From Flavobacterium kingsejongi (GTDB taxonomy: Bacteria; Bacteroidota; Bacteroidia; Flavobacteriales; Flavobacteriaceae): 64,000 bases of DNA. Of this stretch, positions 9,530 through 18,404 are shown one piece after another. The position numbers and the translations under genes are program-made. The first letter of the stretch is position 1. Each line of letters starts with the position of its first letter. The notes under the pieces are model-generated. The model made no database searches, was not told the DNA's origin, and saw nothing but the letters and a program-made list of their open reading frames with translations. Location: NCBI RefSeq assembly GCF_003076475.1, contig NZ_CP020919.1, forward strand, positions 620,001 through 684,000, read 5' to 3'.

Positions 9530-9748
9530 AGATTTAAAAGAATTATTTTTGTCTATGTATATTCGTTAAAAATAAATAAAAACGTTTTACACTTTACTCT
9601 TATCTTTACAAAGATATTTGTCCTAAAACCTGAATAATTATATAAGATTTAAATTTATTATGATAGAAATGTTAATCGAAATTTTGACATACATTGGTTT
9701 GCTTAAGTCTTCTGAAAAAAAGAAGGAAAATAATTAAAAAACACACAA

Positions 9749-10273
9749 CTAATTATCAAATGCTTTCTTATCAATTACATTGCCTTTCTTGTAATATTCA
9801 ATTTTTAGAGTATCTTGTTTCTCGCTAAACTCGTATTGTTTTCCTTCCCGTTTTCCTTTCTCATAAAACCATTTAGACTGTAGTTTTCCATCTTTATAAT
9901 ATAGATAACTAAATCCTTCTTTTTTACCGTAAAAATAATTGTCCGAGAGATTTATATTTCCATTTTCAGAATATATGGTAATATTGCCATGAGGTTTATC
10001 ATTAACATAATTTCCAGTTGAATAGACTCTTCCATCACTATAAAAACTCACACTCGCTCCATTTAGTTTACCTTCTGAATAATAGGATATTTGAAGTAAA
10101 TTGTTGTCTTTATCATGCCGTCTCCAAACGCCTTCTTTTTTATTATTTTTATAAACGCCAAATTCGCAATCAGAATCGCTACAGTTTTTTACAATATTTG
10201 CTTTGTTGTCTGTTTGACAGCAAACGACTACAGGTAAAAACATCAATATTAATATAAATTTACAAACTCCCAT
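9749..10273 (-). CDS. MORN-repeat lipoprotein (YwqK-like)
   Basis: I start at ATG 10273 (174 residues), because MGVCKFILILMFLPVVVCCQ is a good lipoprotein signal with a VVVCC lipobox. An in-frame ATG at 10294 adds only seven residues. Mature residues form five or so MORN-type repeats (YSEGKLNGASVSFYSDG, YVNDKPHGNITIYSENG, YFYGKKEGFSYLYYKDG, YEKGKREGKQYEF). Such proteins are often annotated as YwqK-family antitoxins, but here the function is unknown. Its start overlaps by 14 bp the end of the upstream gene fragment, an arrangement seen in toxin/immunity pairs. Confidence 0.75.
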   Translation of the reverse strand: MGVCKFILILMFLPVVVCCQTDNKANIVKNCSDSDCEFGVYKNNKKEGVWRRHDKDNNLLQISYYSEGKLNGASVSFYSDGRVYSTGNYVNDKPHGNITIYSENGNINLSDNYFYGKKEGFSYLYYKDGKLQSKWFYEKGKREGKQYEFSEKQDTLKIEYYKKGNVIDKKAFDN

Positions 10274-10397
10274 TTTTAACTTGATTAAGACCATGATTAA
10301 TTTCCGTTTTTACATTACTACCCCATTGTTTTACACCTTCTAAAGCTCTATTGTAAATGCTTTTTGCATCTTGCATCAAATCCTTACCAGTTTTTTC
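10260..10397 (-). pseudogene. C-terminal gene fragment overlapping the MORN gene start
   Basis: A 45-codon open frame following TAA at 10398-10400, reading EKTGKDLMQDAKSIYNRALE and ending KNGSL at TAA 10260-10262. It has a helical, amphipathic, protein-like sequence but no start. Its last codons overlap the MORN gene's ATG, so the two were probably once translationally coupled. It could be the tail of a polymorphic-toxin (Rhs-like) protein whose partner is the MORN lipoprotein. That identity is inference. Confidence 0.5.
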
Positions 10398-10435
10398 TTA
10401 TTTTAAATCTAATGAATCAATCTCTTATCAGAGAT

Positions 10436-10600
10436 TCACTTTGTACAACCAACTTTGCCAGAATCTTGAAAATACCGAAGTAATTTCGGATAATTGCTAA
10501 AGTCAATCTTTTCACGCTTGGTTGCATCAATGCCGTTACCTTTATAAATATTTAGCTTCAAAGGTTTAGTTGCCTTTTCAGTATGCTTATATTCTATACA
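10436..10600 (-). pseudogene. Second coding remnant, unidentified
   Basis: Protein-like frame ending at TGA 10436-10438, with YKGNGIDATKREKIDFSNYP and a C-terminal KLLRYFQDSGKVGCTK. Upstream the same frame runs into the GC-rich repeat block, whose translation (repeated SIQRIRCT and WSCPHF) is an artefact of the repeats. I take only the lower part as old coding sequence. With the fragment at 10260-10397 it suggests one or more decayed genes upstream of the MORN lipoprotein. Confidence 0.4.
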
Positions 10601-10604
10601 GTTC

Positions 10605-10845
10605 CAGTGGTCGCGACCACACTTTGGTGTGCATCTGATACGTTGAATCGAGGTCGCGTCCACACTAAAGTGTGAACATGACCACGCCAAAGTGTGGTCG
10701 CGATACGTGATAAGTGTGCATCTGATACGTTGAATCGAGGTCGCGATCACACCAAAGTGTGGACACGACCACGGTAAAGTGTGCATCTGACACGTCCCAG
10801 GTGTGGTCGCGACACGTCTCAAGTGTGGTCGCGACACGTCCTATA
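10605..10845. repeat. Cluster of GC-rich direct and palindromic repeats
   Basis: A block clearly richer in G+C than its flanks. It contains a perfect 14-nt palindrome GTGGTCGCGACCAC (10607-10620), a perfect 32-bp direct repeat (10627-10658 and 10714-10745, beginning GTGTGCATCTGATACG) and two adjacent 22-bp units built on GTGTGGTCGCGACACGTC (about 10799-10842). Many pieces are variations of CACACT..AAGTGTGG inverted pairs. This looks like a mobile or amplifying non-coding repeat family rather than a gene. There are no regular spacers, so it is not a CRISPR array. Confidence 0.75.
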
Positions 10846-11039
10846 GCGTATAAATATACGTCGGGGGACGGGTCGTAGAAACGACAAAAACAGGAATACA
10901 GGCCAGCGGTGGCTATCTTTATTTACTGGGGTTACAAGGGATCCTATATAACACCATACGAAATACCGACGAAAATAAAAAAACTATTATTTTTAGACGT
11001 GGAACCGGCCCGGTAATTTACTCTAATGCAACAGGCCGG

Positions 11040-11789
11040 CTAAATCCTAAAAGAAAGCCCTACCGATTCAAAAAAATTATGGTACTGCCCTGTAGCGGTC
11101 AATTCATAACCTGCAGAAATATCGAGTTGTACGTCTTTGGAAATGGCATACATAAAACCGCCATCGACCCATTGTTGTGCATGGTGGCTGACTTGGAAAA
11201 AACCATAAGCTTCGACAAACAGCTTTACTTTTTTGCTCAACTGGACATTCGGTGATAGCGTATAGACATATTCCGGTGTATCCCCTTCTCCATCCCATTC
11301 GGCCCCCAGATTGTAGCTTAATTTTACTTTTTTCGAGAGCGTATTACTCATCAGCAACCGCACTTCAGGTGCCAGGTGTTGCACTTCAAAATCCTGGGAA
11401 GCCCATTTGGGAAACTGCAATTGCACCAATAGTAAAGTCTTGGGCAACAGTCCTTTTTCTTTCCAGAGTTTGGTCTTAACCCCTAACTTCAGCGGCTGCA
11501 GGCCGGAAGCTTTCCCTTCTGCTGTTTTTTCATTAGCCACTTCCGCTTCCACCCGTATTTCAAAAAAATCATTGACACCATATTTCACCAAAGCTGTAGG
11601 CACCGTGAAGAGACGGTCGGAAACATCCGTCTGTTCATGTGAAAATCCCATCTCGACCTGGAATCGGTTTTTGGGAACTATCGCTGGCGTTTCGGTCTGA
11701 TCGGGCCTATCGGTTTCGATATCCTGGGCTTCCGCAGTGTAGCCTAACAAGGCAAAAATGATAAGAAAGCAGATTTTTTTCATGAACAA
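11040..11789 (-). CDS. Outer-membrane transporter-like beta-barrel protein (MetA-pathway/phenol family)
   Basis: A 249-residue exported protein. Signal peptide MFMKKICFLIIFALLGYTAEAQ, then IETDRPDQTETPAIVPKNRF, the typical opening of the Bacteroidetes proteins placed in the MetA-pathway-of-phenol-degradation family and annotated simply as transporter. Alternating hydrophobic strands and a terminal aromatic/hydrophobic strand (GLSFRI) fit a beta-barrel. Substrate is unknown. It is divergent from the S9 peptidase; the 194-bp spacer carries a promoter for that gene. Confidence 0.8.
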   Translation of the reverse strand: MFMKKICFLIIFALLGYTAEAQDIETDRPDQTETPAIVPKNRFQVEMGFSHEQTDVSDRLFTVPTALVKYGVNDFFEIRVEAEVANEKTAEGKASGLQPLKLGVKTKLWKEKGLLPKTLLLVQLQFPKWASQDFEVQHLAPEVRLLMSNTLSKKVKLSYNLGAEWDGEGDTPEYVYTLSPNVQLSKKVKLFVEAYGFFQVSHHAQQWVDGGFMYAISKDVQLDISAGYELTATGQYHNFFESVGLSFRI

Positions 11790-11932
11790 TAGTCGGTTAA
11801 ATTAGCAGTCGGGTTTTCCTATTATCACTAATTTAAGCATAATCCTACCGGACATCGGCATACCTTAACATTTCTATAATGTCACGGACTTGCATAAGCC
11901 GATGTAAAAATGCATACAACAGCCTCTCAATC

Positions 11933-11963
11933 TTTGCCTTTTGAATATAAAGGTGTACTTTTA
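11933..11963 (+). promoter_or_regulatory. Bacteroidetes-type promoter of the S9 peptidase
   Basis: TTTG (11933-11936), a 19-nt spacer, then TACTTTTA (11956-11963), one base off TAnnTTTG. Spacing matches the Bacteroidetes housekeeping consensus. Transcription would start near 11970, giving a leader of about 14 nt before the ATG at 11984. Confidence 0.55.
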
Positions 11964-11983
11964 GGCCTTTATTTTAAACCCTT

Positions 11984-13885
11984 ATGAAAAAATCATTTAT
12001 TATCCTGTTGGGGATTTTCAGTATGCAATCTGCTATGGCACAAACAGCAATGACACCGGAACAGCTCCTGAAATTGGGGCGGGTGAGCGCTTTGGGAATT
12101 ACCAAAGACCAGAAAAATATCGTTTATAAAGTTTCGACTCCGGTAATGAGCGAAAACAAATCGGATTCCAAATATTATACGGTTCCGGTACAAGGTGGTA
12201 CCGCTGTGGAAATCACCGATTTTAAATCGCTTTTACAGGATAAGAATATTGCCCCAAACGGGAAATTCATTGTGTATAATGAAGAGGTAAAAGAAGAGAA
12301 AGTATTGGGGAAAGATTTTTACCCGGAATTGGGAAAATCGGATGTACAAGTGTACGATGCCCTGAACTACAGGCATTGGGACGCGTGGAATGAAGGCCTC
12401 TACAACCATGTATTTTATAAAGATAATAAAGATAAAAGCATCGGTGTAGACATTCAGGCTGGTGAAAAATTCGACAGCCCACAACGTCCTTTTGGTGGTG
12501 ACGAGGATTATATCTGGTCACCAGACAGCAAAAGCATCGTGTATGTAGCGAAGAAAAAATACGGTACGGAATATGCGACAAGCACGAATACTGATATTTA
12601 CGAATATAACCTGGAAACCAAACAGACTAAAAACCTGACCGAAGGCAACCTGGGATATGATACGGCGCCACAGTTTTCGCCAAAGGGACAACTGACCTGG
12701 CTACAGATGAAAAGAGATGGTTTTGAAGCGGATAAAAATGACCTGATCGTTAGCAATAATGGGATCAAAATGAACCTAACCCAACAATGGGACGGTACCG
12801 TAAGCGAATACCGATGGAGTGAAGATGGTAAAAAAGTCTATTTCCTGGCTGCAGTGGACGGAACCATCCAGTTATTTGAAGTGGATTATCCGGGGATGAC
12901 CCGAAAAATGCCTTTAGTTGTACAACTGACTGATGGTAACTTTGACGTTGCCGGAATTGTTGGATTTGCTGCAGGCAAAATCATCGTTTCCCGCACTGAC
13001 TTCAATCACGCTGCTGAATTGTATTCGTATGACCTGAAAAAGAAAGACTGGAAACAGCTTACTTTCACTAATGAAGCAGTATACAAAAATACGGCAATGA
13101 GCCAAAGTGAAAAACGTTATGTAACCACTACCGATGGCAAGAAAATGCTGGTATGGGTGATCCTTCCCCCTAACTTTGATAAAAGTAAAAAATACCCTAC
13201 CCTATTATATTGCCAGGGCGGGCCACAATCGGCACTGACTCAATTTTATTCTTTCCGTTGGAACTTCCAGGTGATGGCAGCACAGGGCTATATTGTTGTA
13301 GCCCCGAACCGTCGCGGTATGCCGGGCCATGGCGTGGAGTGGAATGAAGCTATCAGTAAAGACTGGGGTGGACAGGTAATGAAAGATTACCTATCGGCTA
13401 TTGATGATGTGGCAAAAGAATCCTATGTAGATAATGCACGACTGGGTTGTGTAGGCGCCAGCTTTGGTGGTTATTCTGTATTCTATCTTGCCGGAAACCA
13501 CAACAAGCGCTTCAAAACTTTTATTGCACATGATGGCGTATACAACCTGCAAAGCATGTACGGAACTACCGAAGAAATCTTCTTTAACAACTGGGATCAC
13601 GGTGGTGCATATTGGGAAGATAACAAGGATACCCGAAAAGCGTATGGCGAATTCAATCCGATCAACTACATCAACAACTGGGATACACCAATCATGATTT
13701 TCCAAGGTGGTAAAGATTTCCGTGTTCCAATAGGACAAGGACAGGAAGCTTTCCAGGCTGCTCAGCTAAAAGGAATCAAAAGCCGTTTTGTGTATTTCCC
13801 GGAAGAAAATCACTGGGTCCTGAAACCACAAAATGCCCTGATCTGGCAACGTGAGTATTTCAAATGGCTAAAAGAAACCCTATAA
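11984..13885 (+). CDS. S9 family serine peptidase (prolyl oligopeptidase / acylaminoacyl-peptidase type)
   Basis: A 633-residue exported peptidase with a signal peptide ending SAMAQ. Residues about 25-380 form a beta-propeller with repeated WSPDSKSIVY-like blades. The rest is an alpha/beta-hydrolase with nucleophile Ser493 in GASFGGYS, Asp578 in GGKDFRVP and His610 in EENHWV. It should cleave peptides in the periplasm or at the surface. It is followed 54 bp later by a C1B peptidase, so the two may form a peptide-degradation unit. Confidence 0.92.
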   Translation: MKKSFIILLGIFSMQSAMAQTAMTPEQLLKLGRVSALGITKDQKNIVYKVSTPVMSENKSDSKYYTVPVQGGTAVEITDFKSLLQDKNIAPNGKFIVYNEEVKEEKVLGKDFYPELGKSDVQVYDALNYRHWDAWNEGLYNHVFYKDNKDKSIGVDIQAGEKFDSPQRPFGGDEDYIWSPDSKSIVYVAKKKYGTEYATSTNTDIYEYNLETKQTKNLTEGNLGYDTAPQFSPKGQLTWLQMKRDGFEADKNDLIVSNNGIKMNLTQQWDGTVSEYRWSEDGKKVYFLAAVDGTIQLFEVDYPGMTRKMPLVVQLTDGNFDVAGIVGFAAGKIIVSRTDFNHAAELYSYDLKKKDWKQLTFTNEAVYKNTAMSQSEKRYVTTTDGKKMLVWVILPPNFDKSKKYPTLLYCQGGPQSALTQFYSFRWNFQVMAAQGYIVVAPNRRGMPGHGVEWNEAISKDWGGQVMKDYLSAIDDVAKESYVDNARLGCVGASFGGYSVFYLAGNHNKRFKTFIAHDGVYNLQSMYGTTEEIFFNNWDHGGAYWEDNKDTRKAYGEFNPINYINNWDTPIMIFQGGKDFRVPIGQGQEAFQAAQLKGIKSRFVYFPEENHWVLKPQNALIWQREYFKWLKETL

Positions 13886-13939
13886 TACTGTAACGTTTCC
13901 TCGAACGTCACGACTTATTTTATTAAACAAACTAGAATC

Positions 13940-15136
13940 ATGCATACATTAAAAATGAGACCCCTACTACTGGCTTCGGCCCTATTCATGGGGATGGGCT
14001 CGGGATTTGCCCAGGATTACCTGGTAAACTCACTAAGCAGCAACCAAAGTAAAAACAGTAAAGATGCTTTTAAATTTACTGAAGTAATCAATATTGAAAA
14101 TACGCCTGTAAAAAATCAGGGCTCCTCAGGAACCTGCTGGAGTTATTCGGCCAACTCTTTTATCGAGTCAGAAATGATCCGTATGGGAAAAGAGCCAGTG
14201 GCAATTTCACAGATTTTTACAGCCCGTAACGCCTATGTTGAAAAAGGGAAAAACTATGTGCGTATGCACGGTGCGGTAACCTTAGGCGATGGTGGTGCGT
14301 TACACGACGTAATCAACATGTACCGCAAATATGGTGCTGTACCTCAGGATATCTATACCGGATTGAACTATGGTACTGCAAATAATAAATTTGGCGAGAT
14401 GGGCGACCTGATGAAAGGCGTACTGGAAGGCGTAGTAAAAAATGGGAATGGACAGCTGACCCCAGCCTGGGAAAAAGCATATACGGGTGTAATCGACACT
14501 TATCTGGGTACCGTACCGGAAAGCTTTACCTATAAAGGAAAAAAATATACCCCAATAACATTTGCCAAAGATGTGATTGGTATCAATCCGGATGATTATG
14601 TGGAGATTTCTTCTTTTACAGACTATCCAATGTACAGCAAATTCACCCTATTGGTTCCTGACAACTGGTCATTTGACCAGGTATACAACGTGAAACTTGC
14701 GGAATTGACCGATGTTATTGACAACGCCCTTAAGAAAGGCTATTCTGTAGCTTGGGCGGGTGATGTAAGCGAAAAAGGATTCAGCTGGAAAAATGGTATG
14801 GCGTATGTTCCAACCAAAAATTTCGCTGAAATGACACCTGCCGAAAAGGAAGATATGTTTGTAGGCCCAAGAGACGAACCGACCATCACAGATGCGATGC
14901 GTCAGGCTGCTTTTGACAATTATCAAACTACTGATGACCACGGAATGCACATCGTGGGATTGGCTAAAGACCAAAATGGCAAAGAATATTATATCGTTAA
15001 AAACTCCTGGGGCGCGACCAATGACTACAAAGGTTACCTGTACATGAGCAAAAACTTTATAAAATATAAAACTACAGCTATCCTATTGAACAAAAATGGT
15101 ATTCCTTCCGGAATTTCCAAAAAACTAAACATCTAA
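13940..15136 (+). CDS. C1B family cysteine peptidase (bleomycin hydrolase/PepC-like), exported
   Basis: A 398-residue papain-fold peptidase with the complete catalytic triad: Cys66 in NQGSSGTCWSYS, His334 in DDHGMHIVG and Asn355 in VKNSWG. Unlike cytosolic PepC it starts with a signal peptide (ALFMGMGSGFAQ), so it probably acts in the periplasm, as in other Bacteroidetes. It sits behind the S9 peptidase and ends before a strong terminator. Confidence 0.9.
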   Translation: MHTLKMRPLLLASALFMGMGSGFAQDYLVNSLSSNQSKNSKDAFKFTEVINIENTPVKNQGSSGTCWSYSANSFIESEMIRMGKEPVAISQIFTARNAYVEKGKNYVRMHGAVTLGDGGALHDVINMYRKYGAVPQDIYTGLNYGTANNKFGEMGDLMKGVLEGVVKNGNGQLTPAWEKAYTGVIDTYLGTVPESFTYKGKKYTPITFAKDVIGINPDDYVEISSFTDYPMYSKFTLLVPDNWSFDQVYNVKLAELTDVIDNALKKGYSVAWAGDVSEKGFSWKNGMAYVPTKNFAEMTPAEKEDMFVGPRDEPTITDAMRQAAFDNYQTTDDHGMHIVGLAKDQNGKEYYIVKNSWGATNDYKGYLYMSKNFIKYKTTAILLNKNGIPSGISKKLNI

Positions 15137-15160
15137 ATCTTTTAGATTTTTTGTAGCTTA

Positions 15161-15202
15161 CAGCGCCGTCCGGTAAGAGCCCTGCTCTTTTGGACGGCGC
15201 TG
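15161..15202 (+). terminator. Intrinsic terminator after the C1B peptidase
   Basis: CAGCGCCGTCC (15161-15171) pairs perfectly with GGACGGCGCTG (15192-15202). The loop is 20 nt and itself contains AAGAGC/GCTCTT. Confidence 0.8.
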
Positions 15203-15228
15203 TTGTATTTACCTAAACACCTACATTC

Positions 15229-15912
15229 ATGAAATTTTCCGCTTTCCTGTTTATAAAAGCAATCCTACTCCTATTTACAGCTGTCGGCGTTGCGTTACTG
15301 GTGTTCCTGTTTCGCATGAATATTGACACCTTTATGGGGTATTTGATCAGTGGGGTATTCATAGTTCTTCCAGTATTTCTTTATCTCTGTTTCTTTACCA
15401 ATATTAGGCTGCAATTCAGCAGTAGTTCCACTACACCTCCCGACACGATTACCTACGATACACTTGGTTTTTATATCGTAGAACCCCGATGGAACCGCAA
15501 TAAATATATTGCCTGGGACACGATTAAAAGCATTATCTACCAGGACCGCCCCAAAATAGAAGATTCCTTTAACACGCGTTTTCACATTACCCTAAACCGT
15601 CCTGTTGACATCATTCCAACAGGCACCCCTTTTTTCCTAGATCGTATTTTTGGTGTCCCCGGTGCCAAAGCACTGTACATTTATATTACTGACGATAATT
15701 ACGGATTTAATACGCTTCAAAAAGGCATACAGGAACACCTGAATCCTGATGCTGATTTCTCGGACTCCCGAAAAGGCCGACTGATCAATGAAACACGAAC
15801 GACCAATGGCTCGACGACACAAACGACACAACAATGGGAGCCCCGTACTGGCAGCAGTGGCCACCGCATCATCTATGAAAGAAAAGAGATCCGGAATAAC
15901 TCCCGATTTTAA
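15229..15912 (+). CDS. Membrane protein of unknown function
   Basis: A 227-residue protein with two transmembrane helices (about residues 6-28 and 35-57), then a soluble domain of about 120 residues containing WDTIKSIIY and LFLDRIFGVPG-type segments that resemble a PH-like membrane-protein tail. The last 40 residues are polar and Thr/Gln/Arg-rich (TRTTNGSTTQTTQQW) and probably disordered. No family is recognised. Confidence 0.65.
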   Translation: MKFSAFLFIKAILLLFTAVGVALLVFLFRMNIDTFMGYLISGVFIVLPVFLYLCFFTNIRLQFSSSSTTPPDTITYDTLGFYIVEPRWNRNKYIAWDTIKSIIYQDRPKIEDSFNTRFHITLNRPVDIIPTGTPFFLDRIFGVPGAKALYIYITDDNYGFNTLQKGIQEHLNPDADFSDSRKGRLINETRTTNGSTTQTTQQWEPRTGSSGHRIIYERKEIRNNSRF

Positions 15913-15966
15913 GCACTGATTTTATAAGTCCTATTCCTGGCAAATTCTTTATTTTTGCAGGCACCA

Positions 15967-16779
15967 ATGACAATCTCAATTTACCCACCCGCTGTGTGTT
16001 ACAGCCCACCCTTGCCTATGCCGAATACCTCTTTTAAAATCTATAATGCACTACAAATTGGAGCCTATCATTTCAATCACTGCGAAGACTATCTCTATAC
16101 GGGTGCATTTGGAAAAAACAAACTGCTTTGTGCCGTAATGGACGGCTGCACTATGGCTCTTGATAGCCATTTTGCTTCGGCTTTAGTCGGAAAGATTTTA
16201 AAAAAACTATGCCTTGAGAAAAGCTACCAGGAGCTGGTTGTTAAAAATGAAAGCGCACATCCTATTGAGCAGGAACTAAAATCATTGCTTAAAGCCCTAT
16301 TAGAAGACCTAAAGACCGTCCGGAACCAACTCATGCTGGACACTAAAGAATTGCTTACAACGCTTATAATTATGCTTATCGATACCGCTACAGAAGAAGG
16401 CATTGTCTTGGTAATTGGTGATGGAATGGTGAGCATTAATGGTACCGTCACCGAATTTGAACAGGACAACAAACCGGATTACCTGGGTTTTCATTTATCT
16501 GATGATTTCGAAACGTTTTATGCAGGGCAACTACAGAAAATAACCTTTGATACGATTCAGGATCTCAGTATAGCCACAGACGGTATTTTTACATTTGAGA
16601 AAATGGCAAAAACAAAATCGGATACTATTGATGTACAGCACTACCTGACAGCCGACACACTGCATTCCGAGACAGAAGAGATGCTGACCTTAAAACTGAA
16701 AGTATTAGCCAACGAATACGGCCTCCAGCCCACGGATGATTTTTCAATGATTCGAATCCGGAAGACGGCTACCCTTTAA
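15967..16779 (+). CDS. PP2C-like protein phosphatase domain protein
   Basis: About 270 residues; possible starts are ATG 15967 or ATG 16018. The later one (MPNTSFKIYNALQIGAYH) begins closer to the domain. PP2C metal-binding motifs can be traced: CEDYLYTG near the start, LLCAVMDGCT, LSIATDGIFTF and the C-terminal TDDFSMIRI. This predicts a Mg/Mn-dependent Ser/Thr phosphatase fold in the cytoplasm. The typical DGHGG is reduced to MDGCT, so activity is uncertain. No kinase partner lies next to it. Confidence 0.7.
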   Translation: MTISIYPPAVCYSPPLPMPNTSFKIYNALQIGAYHFNHCEDYLYTGAFGKNKLLCAVMDGCTMALDSHFASALVGKILKKLCLEKSYQELVVKNESAHPIEQELKSLLKALLEDLKTVRNQLMLDTKELLTTLIIMLIDTATEEGIVLVIGDGMVSINGTVTEFEQDNKPDYLGFHLSDDFETFYAGQLQKITFDTIQDLSIATDGIFTFEKMAKTKSDTIDVQHYLTADTLHSETEEMLTLKLKVLANEYGLQPTDDFSMIRIRKTATL

Positions 16780-16853
16780 CAAAACAGCCCCGATTTTTAG
16801 AATGGTATATTCTGCTATGTAAAAATAAATTGCAATCTTACGAGAGGTCGCAT

Positions 16854-16945
16854 GAGGGATAGCAGCGGTTAGCCCACAGCAAGGAGGAACGACGACGCGA
16901 GGACTAAAAGCGGATAGCCCGGCGCGCTTTTTCGGCGCGGCATGC
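16854..16945. repeat. Structured intergenic element with two imperfect 22-nt repeats
   Basis: Two copies of a 22-nt unit, 16854-16875 (GAGGGATAGCAGCGGTTAGC..) and 16899-16920 (GAGGACTAAAAGCGGATAGC..), match at 17 of 22 positions. They are followed by a GC-rich hairpin CGCGC-TTTTTCG-GCGCG. The element lies alone between convergent genes and has much higher G+C than its surroundings. I recall similar GGATAGCCCGG-type sequences in other flavobacterial spacers but cannot verify this here. It could be a small RNA or an interspersed repeat. Confidence 0.5.
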
Positions 16946-16949
16946 CATA

Positions 16950-16976
16950 AAAAAACCCTGCATTACTACAGGGTTC
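16950..16976 (-). terminator. Intrinsic terminator of the fabH-accB-accC unit
   Basis: On the minus strand AACCCTG (16975-16969) pairs with CAGGGTT (16960-16954), followed by a T-run, 23 bp past the accC stop. Confidence 0.85.
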
Positions 16977-16998
16977 TATATTTATTGTATTGCTACAC

Positions 16999-18345
16999 TT
17001 ATTCCGGATCGTTCATTACGAAGCTTTCCATGAATTTGGTCGTATAATTACCTTCTACATAAGCCGGATCATCCATAAGCTGTCTGTGGAATGGAATTGT
17101 TGTTTTAACACCTTCAATCACGAATTCATCCAATGCGCGTTTCATTTTGTTAATCGCTTCCTGACGTGTTTGCGCAGTCGTGATTAATTTTGCAATCATG
17201 GAATCATAATTTGGCGGAATGGTATAACCGGAATACACATGAGTATCCAGACGTACGCCATGCCCACCTGGAGTATGAAGGGTAGTGATTTTCCCTGGAG
17301 AAGGGCGGAAATCATTGTACGGATCTTCTGCATTGATACGGCATTCGATAGCGTGTAACTGCGGAAGGTAGTTTTTACCGGAAATCGGCACACCAGCAGC
17401 TACTAAAATCTGCTCACGGATCAGGTCATAATCAATTACCTGCTCTGTAATCGGGTGCTCTACCTGGATACGGGTATTCATCTCCATGAAGTAGAAGTTA
17501 CGGTGTTTGTCCACCAGAAACTCTACCGTACCGGCGCCTTCATATTTAATAAATTCTGCTGCTTTTACAGCTGCTGCACCCATTTTTTCTCGAAGTTCAT
17601 CGGTCATGAATGGAGACGGCGTTTCTTCGGTTAGTTTTTGGTGACGTCTTTGAACGGAACAGTCTCTTTCCGAAAGGTGACAGGCTTTACCATAAGCATC
17701 TCCAACCACCTGAATTTCAATGTGGCGTGGCTCTTCGATTAGTTTCTCCAGGTACATCCCGTCGTTACCGAAAGAAGCCGCAGCTTCCTGACGCGCACTA
17801 TCCCATGCTTTTTGCAGTTCTTCTTCTTTCCAAACGGCACGCATTCCTTTACCTCCACCACCAGCAGTTGCTTTCAGCATCACAGGATATCCGAATTCTT
17901 TTGCCAGTTGTTTCGTTTGCTCATACGATTCCAAAAGACCTTCTGATCCTGGAATTGTAGGTACTCCTGCCGCTTTCATGGTTGCTTTAGCCGAAGCCTT
18001 ATCTCCCATTTTGTCAATCATTTCCGGAGAAGCCCCAATAAATTTGATTCCGTGTTCCTGGCAGATCTTAGAGAATTTTGCATTCTCAGATAAGAAACCA
18101 TATCCAGGGTGGATAGCATCAGCATTAGTAATTTCTGCCGCTGCAATGATGTTAGACATCTTCAGGTAAGACAGGTTACTTGGCGGAGGCCCGATACACA
18201 CTGCTTCATCAGCAAAGCGTACATGTAGGCTTTCTGCATCGGCAGTAGAATAAACGGCTACCGTTTTGATGCCCATTTCTTTACAGGTTCTGATCACACG
18301 AAGTGCAATCTCTCCTCTGTTGGCAATTAATATTTTTTTAAACAT
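16999..18345 (-). CDS. accC: Biotin carboxylase subunit of acetyl-CoA carboxylase
   Basis: A 448-residue ATP-grasp enzyme that carboxylates biotin on AccB, first half-reaction of malonyl-CoA synthesis. It shows [18 protein letters not shown] at the N-terminus, the ATP-binding [15 protein letters not shown] loop, [26 protein letters not shown] and the catalytic [15 protein letters not shown]. Length is normal. It follows accB by 59 bp and fabH, in an operon for fatty acid synthesis. Confidence 0.97.
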   Translation of the reverse strand: MFKKILIANRGEIALRVIRTCKEMGIKTVAVYSTADAESLHVRFADEAVCIGPPPSNLSYLKMSNIIAAAEITNADAIHPGYGFLSENAKFSKICQEHGIKFIGASPEMIDKMGDKASAKATMKAAGVPTIPGSEGLLESYEQTKQLAKEFGYPVMLKATAGGGGKGMRAVWKEEELQKAWDSARQEAAASFGNDGMYLEKLIEEPRHIEIQVVGDAYGKACHLSERDCSVQRRHQKLTEETPSPFMTDELREKMGAAAVKAAEFIKYEGAGTVEFLVDKHRNFYFMEMNTRIQVEHPITEQVIDYDLIREQILVAAGVPISGKNYLPQLHAIECRINAEDPYNDFRPSPGKITTLHTPGGHGVRLDTHVYSGYTIPPNYDSMIAKLITTAQTRQEAINKMKRALDEFVIEGVKTTIPFHRQLMDDPAYVEGNYTTKFMESFVMNDPE

Positions 18346-18404
18346 CCTTTACAATTTGAAAATTAAAAACAATTGAAAATTAGAAATCGATATGAATCTT
18401 CAGA

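Noticed and set aside
9660..9737. 25-codon frame starting MIEMLIEILTYIGLLK, a possible small membrane toxin
   Set aside because: Hydrophobic start is suggestive, but there is no promoter match, no antisense RNA signature and no homologue that I recognise.
10436..10837. 133-codon minus frame as one gene
   Set aside because: Its N-terminal two thirds are translated GC-rich repeats (SIQRIRCT twice, WSCPHF/WSCSHF); only the end looks like old coding sequence.
10854..11250. Long plus-strand frame without ATG across the 3' end of the outer-membrane protein gene
   Set aside because: It has no start codon, begins just after a stop in the repeat block and runs antisense into a well-supported gene; it is most likely chance openness, though the first 60 codons look mildly protein-like.
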